Position numbers and translations under genes: made by a program
Notes under the pieces: generated by a model
Database searches by the model: none
What the model was told of the DNA's origin: nothing
What the model saw: the letters and a program-made list of their open reading frames with translations, nothing else
Source: an uncultured Muribaculaceae bacterium
Lineage (GTDB): Bacteria > Bacteroidota > Bacteroidia > Bacteroidales > Muribaculaceae
Direction of reading: 5' to 3'
Length of the DNA stretch: 8,274 nucleotides
Assembly: GCA_910584125.1 (NCBI GenBank)
Contig: CAJTXU010000055.1
Coordinates: forward strand, 1-8,274
Shown: positions 1-6,376 of the stretch, in pieces
Position numbering within the stretch: position 1 is the first letter of the stretch
Layout of the letters: the number at the start of each line of letters is the position of its first letter

Positions 1-88
1 CCTGGACAGGCAGAACCAAAAACTGCAGTGCTACCATTACACCATAAGACAATCCGATGAGTTTCAGGGTTTTGTCGCGACGGAGCAT
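1..88 (-). CDS. N-terminus of a membrane or exported protein, cut by the window edge
   Basis: The minus strand reads ATG at 88-86 and stays open for 29 codons to the left edge. The peptide begins MLRRDKTLKLIG and continues into a hydrophobic stretch (roughly residues 10-28, LIGLSYGVMVALQFLVLPVQ). A short basic head followed by a hydrophobic segment fits a first membrane helix or signal anchor. The start is supported by a good Bacteroidetes-type promoter ending 35 bases upstream (123-154), which gives a leader of about 30 nt. An in-frame TAA lies near 131-129, so the gene cannot begin much further upstream. The family cannot be told from 29 residues. Confidence 0.6.
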   Translation of the reverse strand, partial: MLRRDKTLKLIGLSYGVMVALQFLVLPVQ

Positions 89-122
89 CGAGCCGGGCCG
101 TTTTATTCCCTCGAAACTTGTG

Positions 123-154
123 CAAAGTTAATAAAAAATTGCGAATCCGGCAAA
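123..154 (-). promoter_or_regulatory. Bacteroidetes vegetative promoter for the left-edge gene
   Basis: On the minus strand, TTTG (154-151) is followed after 20 nt by TAACTTTG (130-123). This matches the TTTG / TAnnTTTG consensus at its usual spacing. The -33 box lies in the loop of the upstream gene's terminator and the spacer covers the stem's left arm, so termination and initiation share the same DNA. Confidence 0.75.
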
Positions 155-177
155 AATTTACGCCGGATTCGCAATTT
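136..177 (-). terminator. Intrinsic terminator of the coiled-coil gene
   Basis: A perfect 16-bp inverted repeat pairs AAATTGCGAATCCGGC (136-151) with its complement (162-177) around a 10-nt loop. On the minus strand the stem is followed by a T-rich run (TTTATTAAC). It lies about 30 bases past the stop codon at 207-209. The stem, short loop and T-tract are those of a Rho-independent terminator for leftward transcription. Confidence 0.85.
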
Positions 178-206
178 CGTTTTCGGATGGACTCGGATGA
201 GCCGTG

Positions 207-1136
207 TTACTTTCTCATCGTGAAGTGACGCGAGGCGAGGCGATAGCCGTCGCAGAACACCTCGACCGTGTAGTCGCCGGGCGTCAGCGTGGTGTTCACA
301 TCCCAGTAGATCGACACCGGAGTCTCCTCGTTGGCATATTCAATCGAGCGACGGGCCGTTGACTGCACCGATTGGCCGTCGATCGTGAAGTTGCCGCCGT
401 TGCCCAGGAGGGCCCCCTCGGGCGATATGATGCGCATGTAGAAATTCTTCATGCCAGGCGCAGCCGTGTTGTTGGGGCTCACCGTGAAGCTCACGCCCAG
501 CGAGCGCGCCTTGGTGATGTTCTTCTCCACCTTGCCCTTCTTGTTATAGGCGTGGAACGAAACGCCGGTGATGTTCAGCTTTCTTGCCAGCTGCACGGTC
601 TCCGTCAGCTGACGGTTGGTCGTCGTGGCCTGCGTCACCTGCGTCGACAGCTGCTCGTTCTTCTGCTGCACCTGCTGGATCTCCTGCTTCAGGCCCTCGT
701 TCTCCTCGCCCAGACGCTTGATCTCCTCAAGATAATGGCGCACGATGCCCTTGAGCGTCGCAATCTCGCCCTCGAGCTGCTTGATCTTCGCGCGGCTCGC
801 GCTCATGTCTTTCGAATGCCGGCTCTTCTCCTCGTTGAGCTCGCGGATCAGGCCCTCTACCTTCATGCGGGCCTCATTGTATTTCTGCACCAGAGAGTCG
901 TTCTTGAGATATATCTGCTGACCCTCGTACTGGTTGAAGTCGGCGTTGAGCTGATTGAACTCGTTGGTCAGAAGCAGCTGGTCGTTGGCTATGGCAAGGC
1001 TGTCGGCGCGTGCCATAGCCTCGTTGACCGCCTTGGTGTTGCTGTTGTTGCGCACTATCAGCACCACCACGAGGCCGATAAGACACACCAGCACGCCTAT
1101 CGACGCGAAGAGTATGGTCTTGAATTTCTTATTCAT
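207..1136 (-). CDS. Membrane-anchored coiled-coil protein with C-terminal beta domain
   Basis: This encodes 309 residues of unknown function. A short basic head (MNKKFK) precedes one hydrophobic helix at about 8-28 (ILFASIGVLVCLIGLVVVLIV), which should act as an uncleaved signal anchor. Residues about 36-185 are rich in E, K, Q, R and L with heptad-like spacing (for example LEGEIATLKG and LEEIKRLGEENEGLKQEIQQ), a long coiled coil. Residues about 187-309 look like a beta sandwich, alternating strands with N/G/T turns and ending near PGDYTVEVFCDGYRLASRHFTMRK. The likely layout is cytoplasmic N-terminus, inner-membrane helix and periplasmic stalk plus globular head. Such proteins are sometimes labelled SMC-like because of the coiled coil, but no ATPase motif is present. 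The gene has its own promoter (1185-1216) and terminator (136-177), so it is probably monocistronic. The start ATG lies about 40 nt from the predicted transcript start, behind an A-rich leader with no clear Shine-Dalgarno sequence. Confidence 0.85.
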   Translation of the reverse strand: MNKKFKTILFASIGVLVCLIGLVVVLIVRNNSNTKAVNEAMARADSLAIANDQLLLTNEFNQLNADFNQYEGQQIYLKNDSLVQKYNEARMKVEGLIRELNEEKSRHSKDMSASRAKIKQLEGEIATLKGIVRHYLEEIKRLGEENEGLKQEIQQVQQKNEQLSTQVTQATTTNRQLTETVQLARKLNITGVSFHAYNKKGKVEKNITKARSLGVSFTVSPNNTAAPGMKNFYMRIISPEGALLGNGGNFTIDGQSVQSTARRSIEYANEETPVSIYWDVNTTLTPGDYTVEVFCDGYRLASRHFTMRK

Positions 1137-1184
1137 ATTCGTTATTTAATTGTCTGAAACGGGGTTTGCATAGCAATTCGTCTG

Positions 1185-1216
1185 CAAAGTTAAGCATTTG
1201 TATTGAGATTGCCAAA
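1185..1216 (-). promoter_or_regulatory. Bacteroidetes vegetative promoter for the coiled-coil gene
   Basis: On the minus strand, TTTG (1216-1213), a 20-nt spacer and TAACTTTG (1192-1185) match the full consensus. The -7 box is identical to those at 123-130 and 6407-6414. It sits just downstream of the adhesin-like gene's stop codon (1237), so transcription of the coiled-coil gene can start independently. No separate hairpin terminator is visible in the 100-bp gap 1137-1236. Confidence 0.8.
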
Positions 1217-1236
1217 CCAAATCGGTGGGCGACGGC

Positions 1237-3477
1237 TCATCTGACCATGACTTTGCGTGAGAATCCGCTTGACGTCACGACGTATACGCCCCCTTCGAGC
1301 AGTACCGTGCGGCTGTCGGCCACGCGGCCTTCGAACACGAGCGCGCCCTCCAGCGAATGGATGCAGAAATCTGCCGGTGCCGACGTGCGGATCAGTATCC
1401 CGCCGCTCACGGCCATGGCTTCGGCCTTGACTTCGTCAAGGGTCGCGACCACTCCGACCGTCGGCTCGACGTATGCACTGACCGGCGACTCCCCCCGGTC
1501 GTAGACCACCGACACGGCGTATGACGAGCGGCCTACGTCGGGAAGGTCGGTGTCGCTGTATGTCATACCGGCTATAGGAGTGTCGTTGAGGCGGATGCCG
1601 TCGCGATAGATGTTATAGCCCGTGATCTCGTAATTCTCGGCCGGATGACGCCCCGGGATGTATGTCACCTCGTCGACAAGCAGCCCATGGGCTTCCTGCG
1701 AGATGTTGCGGATGGCGAAATACTTCGTGCCCTTCGGCAGCTTGCATGTGTATTTCGTCCAGGTCGCCGGCAGGTTCTGCACATATTTAAGGAGCTGGAA
1801 CTCATGCAGCTCGCGGCTCCCGAGCGAGCCGAGCACCTGATATCTCTCCGTGCCGTAGGTGGTCGACAGCGACCTGACCCAGAACGTTATGACCTGCGCC
1901 TCGCCCGACAGCTCGGGCGAGATGAGCCAGTCGTCGGTGGGCCGCATCATGGCGTCCATCGATATCATGAACTGGCGTCCGAACTTCGCCTTGACCGTTC
2001 CGGTGAACCGGTCGGAATCGACGGCCATGAAGGCCATGGGATTTCCGGCCCAGTCGAAGTCGTAGCCGTCTATTCCGTATGTGGGGGCCGCGTCGCCGTC
2101 GTAGAACGTCCAGCCCGGCACTACCGGATTGATCTCGAACGCCGGAAAATACTCGAAGCCCTCGGTGTATACCACCGGCTCGGCCATCTCGAAATCGGGT
2201 TCTGACCATGACACGGAGACTTCGTTCCTGTCGTTGTCGGTCCAGTAGGCCTTGATGTCGGCCACCGAGGGGAAGGCATTCTGGTCGATAGTCACCGCCA
2301 CCGATTCGCTCGTGTCGTTGTCGGGCACATTGTCGCCGTCGGCCTTGACCTCCACGCGGTAGAGCACACGGTTGTTCCAATTGGCCTCGGCCCGCTGTGT
2401 GAACGATATCGAGGTGTAGCTTCCAGCCGACAGCGGCTTGCCGTGCTGCGTATCGACGAGCTCGCCGTCGCGATAGAGGCGCACCTCATAGTCCGACACC
2501 GTCGCGCTGCTGTTGTTGGTCACCTTGCCATCGACCATAAAGACGTTGCCGGGATTCACCTTGTCGGGAGCCGTCACTTTGGACACGGCAAGGTCGTGGC
2601 CTATGTCGGTGATGCTTATCTTGTCGATCAGCTGGGCCACGTCGGTCGCGGCGCACCATCCGGTGAGACGCAGGCGTATGGTCCTGCCCGAGTATCCAGT
2701 CAGCATGACTGTCTGCTCATACCAACCGTCGGGACGACCCGTGTTGAGCGGGAGCACTCTCAGATGTTTGAATCCTTCGCCCGCGTTGATATAGATGGTA
2801 ATGTCGCCGCCTGTGAAATGCTTCGTGGTGTTGAACACCCACAGCTTCAGGCAGGGGTTGCTGCCGTCTCCGATATTGATCTTGCCCGATTCTATCGAAC
2901 GGTTCACGCGTGGCGTCAGAGGCATGAACGCAAGCATACCTCCGTCGTTGTCGTGCGAATAAGTCATCGGTTTGTCGGAATATGCGGTGACGAGCCAACC
3001 GGAGTCTTCGTCGTCGAGTCCAGACCAGATGGTCGCGGGCTGTTGGCCGGCGAATGATTCGAAATACGGTAGTCTATACGGAGCGCCAACAGGCAGCGGC
3101 GTGCTGGCCTCGGAAGGGAGGCCCTCTCCGGCCGCGCCCGTGGCCGACACTCGGTAGGACACGAACGCGCGGTCGCCCTCGGCTACAGCCGAATGCACAT
3201 ACGACAGCTCCGTCAGGCCTGAGGCGACCGGCGTGCCATCACAGTCGTTGTAAACGGTGTAGGTCAAAGTCGCGGGGTCGATGCGGTTTCCGTTCTCGTC
3301 GGTGGCGGGAGCCGACCATTGTATCGACACCTCGCCCTCGGTGGCGGTCTCTCTCACCTGAGGGGTGTCGGGAGCGGAGGGGAGGGCGTCGGTATCGGCG
3401 GAAGCGGCGTGTGTCGGCGTCGTGAGCGAAAGGAAGCACGCGGCGGCAACGGATATAATAAGAGCGAATCTCGTCAT
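1237..3477 (-). CDS. Secreted choice-of-anchor J / fibronectin III / CARDB adhesin-like protein with type IX-like C-terminus
   Basis: This encodes 746 residues. A signal peptide at 1-24 (MTRFALIISVAAACFLSLTTP..) probably ends near THA-A. In order I see: a fibronectin III-like domain at about 36-130; a choice-of-anchor J (cleaved-adhesin jelly-roll) domain at about 135-292 (LPYFESFAG.. to LIDKISITDI); a CARDB-like domain at about 294-398 (HDLAVSKVTAPDKVNPG.. VPDNDTSESV); a second J domain at about 436-608 (VYTEGFEYFP.. WLISPEL.. LLVDEVTYIPG); a fibronectin-like part at 614-675 (YEITGYNIYRDG..); and a C-terminal segment at about 680-746 ending GGVYVVTSSGFSRKVMVR. The last segment resembles the type A sorting domain of the type IX secretion system, which would place the protein on the surface or outside the cell. 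Related modules occur in Porphyromonas gingivalis gingipain adhesin regions. No protease or glycosidase motif was seen, so binding to host or glycan is inferred. Strands at about 403-432 may be the first half of the fibronectin domain interrupted by the second J domain. Confidence 0.85.
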   Translation of the reverse strand: MTRFALIISVAAACFLSLTTPTHAASADTDALPSAPDTPQVRETATEGEVSIQWSAPATDENGNRIDPATLTYTVYNDCDGTPVASGLTELSYVHSAVAEGDRAFVSYRVSATGAAGEGLPSEASTPLPVGAPYRLPYFESFAGQQPATIWSGLDDEDSGWLVTAYSDKPMTYSHDNDGGMLAFMPLTPRVNRSIESGKINIGDGSNPCLKLWVFNTTKHFTGGDITIYINAGEGFKHLRVLPLNTGRPDGWYEQTVMLTGYSGRTIRLRLTGWCAATDVAQLIDKISITDIGHDLAVSKVTAPDKVNPGNVFMVDGKVTNNSSATVSDYEVRLYRDGELVDTQHGKPLSAGSYTSISFTQRAEANWNNRVLYRVEVKADGDNVPDNDTSESVAVTIDQNAFPSVADIKAYWTDNDRNEVSVSWSEPDFEMAEPVVYTEGFEYFPAFEINPVVPGWTFYDGDAAPTYGIDGYDFDWAGNPMAFMAVDSDRFTGTVKAKFGRQFMISMDAMMRPTDDWLISPELSGEAQVITFWVRSLSTTYGTERYQVLGSLGSRELHEFQLLKYVQNLPATWTKYTCKLPKGTKYFAIRNISQEAHGLLVDEVTYIPGRHPAENYEITGYNIYRDGIRLNDTPIAGMTYSDTDLPDVGRSSYAVSVVYDRGESPVSAYVEPTVGVVATLDEVKAEAMAVSGGILIRTSAPADFCIHSLEGALVFEGRVADSRTVLLEGGVYVVTSSGFSRKVMVR

Positions 3478-3821
3478 GTCTGTCGGTTAGGTTGTGGTTT
3501 GCGTCTGGACGTCGGCTGGCTGCAGCCACGCTGCGGCCCGGAGGCAGTTTTTAAGAAACTAATCGTAAAATTAGCAATTCCAACGCAAATAAACAACCCC
3601 GACCCCCAACCCCGCCCCTAATTAACACAAATTAACTACAATCCGCCACTCGGTTTCTGATGCGAATTTCAGGAGAAAACGTCGCGAGCCTTCCGTATTC
3701 AGGCCTTTCCATATGCTTCCGGAACCTGAAAGAGTGTCAGCGGAACGTTTTGGGCTGTTTTGCAAAGCTTTGAACGACAATGAAGTAACATGCTGTCCCC
3801 CTTTTTGTCCACCCCCGTTTT
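3478..3821. other. Gene-free region between divergent units, with an unexplained segment
   Basis: No confident gene lies here. Near 3518-3527 is a perfect palindrome GGCTGCAGCC, and near 3763-3772 another, CAAAGCTTTG. A C-rich run follows at 3597-3618. Two short overlapping plus-strand reading frames exist: 3660-3773 (37 codons, MRISGENVAS..) and 3713-3826 (37 codons, MLPEPERVSA.., ending in the Cys/Pro-rich tail TCCPPFCPPPFS). The second one's stop codon falls inside the -33 box of the following promoter, which argues against it being an ordinary gene upstream of that unit. ttcagg (3698-3703) and cctgaa (3725-3730) could form a weak stem. I cannot assign this stretch to a known RNA family. 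Confidence 0.4.
3566..3597 (-). promoter_or_regulatory. Possible weak promoter for the adhesin-like gene
   Basis: On the minus strand, GTTG (3597-3594), 20 nt and TAATTTTA (3573-3566) match the Bacteroidetes promoter except for the final G of the -7 box. This is the best match upstream of 3477 and would give a leader of about 80 nt. The mismatch makes it tentative. Confidence 0.35.
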
Positions 3822-3853
3822 CTTGACATAACCGATGCCTTTACGTAATTTTG
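3822..3853 (+). promoter_or_regulatory. Promoter for the small peptide and lipoprotein unit
   Basis: CTTG (3822-3825), a 20-nt spacer and TAATTTTG (3846-3853) fit the Bacteroidetes TTG / TAnnTTTG promoter. Transcription would begin near 3860, leaving about 70 nt before the ATG at 3933. This leader contains a three-codon ATG-to-stop frame (3903-3914, MNV), probably chance. Confidence 0.65.
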
Positions 3854-3932
3854 CCGCCGGTTTCCGATGGTGCCTGCAGGGGTCGAATCCGACGGCTACC
3901 GCATGAACGTCTAACCTAACAAACCGGCCGAT

Positions 3933-4043
3933 ATGAATGGCATAGCAAAACTACTGATCATAATTCTGCTTGCGGTGGCATGCTCGTCTGTGAGGGCGGC
4001 CCTGTCGGCGGATTCCCTGATCCGCGAGACCTTCGATTATTAA
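3933..4043 (+). CDS. 36-residue lipoprotein-like or secreted peptide
   Basis: ATG at 3933 opens a 36-codon frame ending in TAA at 4041-4043. The peptide has one lysine near the start and a hydrophobic core (LLIIILLAVA). Then comes a cysteine at residue 17 in the context AVACSS, a degenerate lipobox, followed by about 19 polar residues (SSVRAALSADSLIRETFDY). It could be a tiny lipoprotein, a cleaved signal-peptide product or a single-span membrane peptide. A consensus promoter lies about 80 bp upstream, and the lipoprotein gene starts 22 bp after the stop codon, so the two are probably co-transcribed. It might instead be a translated leader or the remnant of a larger gene: the frame stops abruptly right after the signal region. 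No homologue is recognised. Confidence 0.5.
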   Translation: MNGIAKLLIIILLAVACSSVRAALSADSLIRETFDY

Positions 4044-4065
4044 ACCAATAAAATCAATCGATAAA

Positions 4066-4482
4066 ATGAAGAAAACAGTTATGCTTATGCTGCTCGTCAT
4101 GGCCATGATTGTATCGGCAACGGCCTGCGGTAGTGACAAGAAGGAGGGTGAGGCTCCCGAAGACGTCTCGACAATCTATGGCGTGTGGAAATGCACAGAT
4201 GCCGATGTGCTTGAGATCGATCTCGGCGGGATGTCGCTCCCTTCGTCGGCCGAAGAGATGATAAGACGTCAGATCGAGTCCGACATGAAGGGCCAGACCA
4301 TGACGCTCTCCGAGAATGAGATTCGTCTCGACGGAGACTATATCGTCTTCAAGGACAGCGGTATCCGGTGGCACGTGCTCTCGCTCACCGACAGTCGCAT
4401 GAAAGTTGCCTACGACGTCGAGAGCTCGTATGCCTCCGCCTCGCTCAAGATGAAAGTCGAGGCGGTCTATGAGAAGTTATAA
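4066..4482 (+). CDS. Lipocalin-like lipoprotein
   Basis: This encodes 138 residues. Residues 1-20 form a lipoprotein signal peptide (MKK, hydrophobic core, then SATAC), with the lipidated cysteine predicted at 21. It is followed by the charged linker GSDKKEGEAPED. The rest, about 37-138, alternates short beta strands: it opens with YGVWKCTD and continues through MTLSENEIRL, YIVFKDSGIRWHVLSLTDSRM and a final LKMKVEAVYEKL. An early G-x-W and antiparallel strands fit the small lipocalin-like lipoproteins common in Bacteroidetes, whose ligands are mostly unknown. The acidic residues after the cysteine might serve as a surface-export signal, but this is inference. The start ATG at 4066 sits in an A-rich leader, 22 bp after the small upstream peptide gene, and probably shares its promoter at 3822-3853. 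The gene ends beside the heptad-repeat array. Confidence 0.8.
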   Translation: MKKTVMLMLLVMAMIVSATACGSDKKEGEAPEDVSTIYGVWKCTDADVLEIDLGGMSLPSSAEEMIRRQIESDMKGQTMTLSENEIRLDGDYIVFKDSGIRWHVLSLTDSRMKVAYDVESSYASASLKMKVEAVYEKL

Positions 4483-4483
4483 C

Positions 4484-4574
4484 AAAAAAGTAAAAAGTAA
4501 AAAGTAAGAAGTAAAAAGTAATAAGTAAGAAGTAAAAAGTAAGATGTAAAAAGTAATAAGTAAGAAGTAATACG
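4484..4574 (+). repeat. Heptad tandem repeat, left arm (consensus TAAnAAG)
   Basis: Twelve complete 7-nt units run without interruption from 4491 to 4574, preceded by a partial one at 4484-4490. Variants are TAAAAAG (five), TAAGAAG (three), TAATAAG (two), TAAGATG and TAATACG. Every unit carries TAA, and because seven is not a multiple of three, stop codons fall in all three frames. The array begins two bases after the lipoprotein's stop codon. The last three units form the left side of a 19-bp perfect stem with the mirrored array. Confidence 0.9.
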
Positions 4575-4612
4575 TCATACAATTCGAGAACCCCGTATTA
4601 CTTCTTACTTAT
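4556..4612. terminator. Probable bidirectional terminator hairpin between convergent genes
   Basis: ATAAGTAAGAAGTAATACG (4556-4574) is the exact reverse complement of 4594-4612, with a 19-nt loop. Pairing continues imperfectly outward into the repeat arrays on both sides. It lies between the stop codons of two convergent genes (4482 and 4685). The stem is AT-rich (5 of 19 G/C) and is followed by repeat rather than a clean T-run, so termination in either direction is likely but not certain. Confidence 0.55.
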
Positions 4613-4657
4613 AACTTACTTCTTACTTCTTACTTCTTACTTATAACTTACTACTTA
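4594..4657 (-). repeat. Mirrored heptad repeat, right arm
   Basis: The plus strand reads CTTCTTA and CTTATAA units, the reverse complement of the left array's type. CTTCTTACTTATAACTTA occurs twice exactly, at 4601-4618 and 4633-4650, with two more CTTCTTA units between them (4619-4632). CTACTTA follows at 4651-4657, then related degenerate sequence to about 4678. The 4-nt CTTA insertions break strict 7-nt phase, so this arm is less regular than the left. On the minus strand it again supplies stop codons right after the regulator gene. Confidence 0.85.
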
Positions 4658-4684
4658 TTTTAACTTATTCCTTATTTCGAGTGG

Positions 4685-6376
4685 TTATCCTTGCATTAAA
4701 GAGGCGAGGAATTCCGGCAGTGCGGTGTCCGCGTCAAGTTTCAGCTTGGCGCGGAGTCGCTGCCGGTTTTTCTTTACGGAGTCCACATTGATGGCGAGCA
4801 CGCGGGCTATGTGTTTGCTGTCCATGCCCATGACGATCATGCACGCAAGCCGCATATCGCCCTTTGTGAGCGCCGGGGTGCGTTCGCGCAGAGCGGCGAC
4901 GAATCCGGGATTGCTGTTGGTGAATGTAATCTCGAATTTCTCCCAGTCTGATTTGGAGTCTGCGGCGCGGGATATGTCGGCGGCGATCTTCGAGCTTATG
5001 GCGCGGGCGTCGGAAGTCCCTTTGTTTATGCCGCGCGCATCCTCGAGGGCCTGCGACAGCACGCGCTCCTGCTCGGCGTTCTTGAGATGGGCCACGGTGA
5101 GTTCCGACGAACTGCGGCTCAGGTCATCGTTGAGTTCGGAGATGCGAGACTCGCTTCGTCTGCGCACACGGCGCGCGGTGACCCATACGGCCGCAGAGGC
5201 CAGCACGACGGCCAGACAGATGAGGACCATTGCCGTGGCCGACATCCACTTTGTCTCGGAGTCGAACCGGGCGTTGAAATTCTTGACGCGGTCGAGTTCC
5301 AGCTTGTTTTCCGTGTCGGCTATCTGCCCAGCCTTCCTTTTCTCCGACTGCATTGCGGCGAGCAGGGTGCGCGTGGCTTTTCCCGTGGCGGAATCCCCCT
5401 TTGCCTCGGCGAGCTCGGCCTTGAAGAGATACATGTCGTCGTAAGTGTTGCGGCCGTCGTCAAGAGCGCGGAGCACAGGCGGCGCGAAACATTCGGCCGA
5501 GTCGAGGCGCCCCTCCTTGAGATAGTATCGGCCCAGTTTCGCCGAGATGAAGGGCACCGGCGTCAGCGGTTCCTCGATTTTTTTGGTCAGCGTCTTGGCT
5601 ATCTCGAGTCCCTGGCGCAGCAGATGCACGTTCCGTGTGGAGTCGTAGATGTTGCTGAGCACGAGGCAGTCCACCGCCTTGTCGTTGCCGAACCAGGGGT
5701 CGCGTCTCATCGAGTCGTTGAGACGGAAAGCCTCATCCCTGCGTCCGAGGTCCCTCAGCATCAGGGCTATATTGCCGCTCAGACGGTAGGAAGACTGTTT
5801 TTCGCCCAAACGGTTATAAATGTCACGCGACTTGACGGAATAATCGAGAGCCGACTCGTTGTCGTGCAGAAGCGAGTGCAGAGCTCCGAGACTTCCGTAA
5901 GAGGATGCCATGCGGACGGAGTCGCCATACTCTTCGAAGACGCGCAGCGGCCCGGCGACGCGCATGTATTTCTCGCTCGCGGTCTTGCCGTAATAGGAGA
6001 TGTCATATATGAAACGTGCTGTCTCGTAAGGGTATTTCGCCGAGTCAAGCATGGCGCGTCCTTGCCGGTTGTAGAGCAAGGTCAGCGTGTCGTTCTGATT
6101 TATCTTCGCGATATATTGTTTCATGAAATACCATCTCGCCTTCGAGAGCGAGTCGGCGCGGCCCAATATCTCCATGCTGGTGGCGAGCGCCTTCATGGTC
6201 GTGGAGTCGCGGTATTGACGGGAGAAGCTGCAGACGCTGTCGAACTGCAGCATCAGGCGGTTGGACTCCGGCGAGCCGGCGTCCCAGGGAGTGTGTTTTT
6301 TCTGGCACGAGAAGAGTGCCGGGATAGCGAGGAGAAAGATAAGGAGAATAGTGGTTTTGAAATGAAAATGTGGCAT
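4685..6376 (-). CDS. Membrane-spanning TPR regulator with C-terminal LuxR-like HTH
   Basis: The chosen start, ATG at 6376-6374 (MPHFHFKTTILLIF..), gives 563 residues. The same frame reaches an ATG at 6469, but that would place the promoter (6407-6437) inside the gene and put a non-signal extension before a clear signal peptide. Residues 1-23 are a signal sequence with lipobox-like ALFSC (Cys 24). About 134-270 contains TPR-like helical pairs (for example YGSLGALHSLLHDNESALDYSVKSRDIYNRLG, split over several repeats). A membrane helix spans about 377-399 (WMSATAMVLICLAVVLASAAVWV), followed by a basic stop-transfer (RRVRRR). A coiled coil occupies about 408-449. A helix-turn-helix domain lies at about 489-560 (core LTKGDMRLACMIVMGMDSKHIARVLAINVDSVKKNRQRLR). 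This architecture is a recognised Bacteroidetes type in which a periplasmic TPR sensor is joined across the inner membrane to a cytoplasmic DNA-binding domain. Signal and targets are unknown. The 14-bp inverted repeat at its own promoter suggests self-regulation. Confidence 0.8.
   Translation of the reverse strand: MPHFHFKTTILLIFLLAIPALFSCQKKHTPWDAGSPESNRLMLQFDSVCSFSRQYRDSTTMKALATSMEILGRADSLSKARWYFMKQYIAKINQNDTLTLLYNRQGRAMLDSAKYPYETARFIYDISYYGKTASEKYMRVAGPLRVFEEYGDSVRMASSYGSLGALHSLLHDNESALDYSVKSRDIYNRLGEKQSSYRLSGNIALMLRDLGRRDEAFRLNDSMRRDPWFGNDKAVDCLVLSNIYDSTRNVHLLRQGLEIAKTLTKKIEEPLTPVPFISAKLGRYYLKEGRLDSAECFAPPVLRALDDGRNTYDDMYLFKAELAEAKGDSATGKATRTLLAAMQSEKRKAGQIADTENKLELDRVKNFNARFDSETKWMSATAMVLICLAVVLASAAVWVTARRVRRRSESRISELNDDLSRSSSELTVAHLKNAEQERVLSQALEDARGINKGTSDARAISSKIAADISRAADSKSDWEKFEITFTNSNPGFVAALRERTPALTKGDMRLACMIVMGMDSKHIARVLAINVDSVKKNRQRLRAKLKLDADTALPEFLASLMQG

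Noticed and set aside
372..1157. Plus-strand open frame (261 codons) opposite the coiled-coil gene
   Set aside because: Its long Leu/Val/His-rich runs are the reverse-strand image of the coiled-coil codons. It has no domain of its own.
3518..3527. Perfect palindrome GGCTGCAGCC upstream of the adhesin-like gene
   Set aside because: A single 10-bp palindrome in GC-rich DNA, with no second copy or promoter overlap to suggest an operator.
3903..3914. Three-codon frame (MNV) in the leader of the small-peptide unit
   Set aside because: It is too short to judge, has no attenuator-like hairpin after it, and such frames are frequent by chance.
3484..3920. Shared AACCTAAC before the start codons at 3477 (minus) and 3933 (plus)
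   Set aside because: It is only eight bases, at different distances from the ATG, and seen twice. It could be a shared leader preference, but chance is as likely.
4484..4680. Heptad repeats as a phase-variation tract
   Set aside because: The repeats lie after both stop codons, outside any coding sequence or promoter, so changes in copy number would not switch a reading frame.
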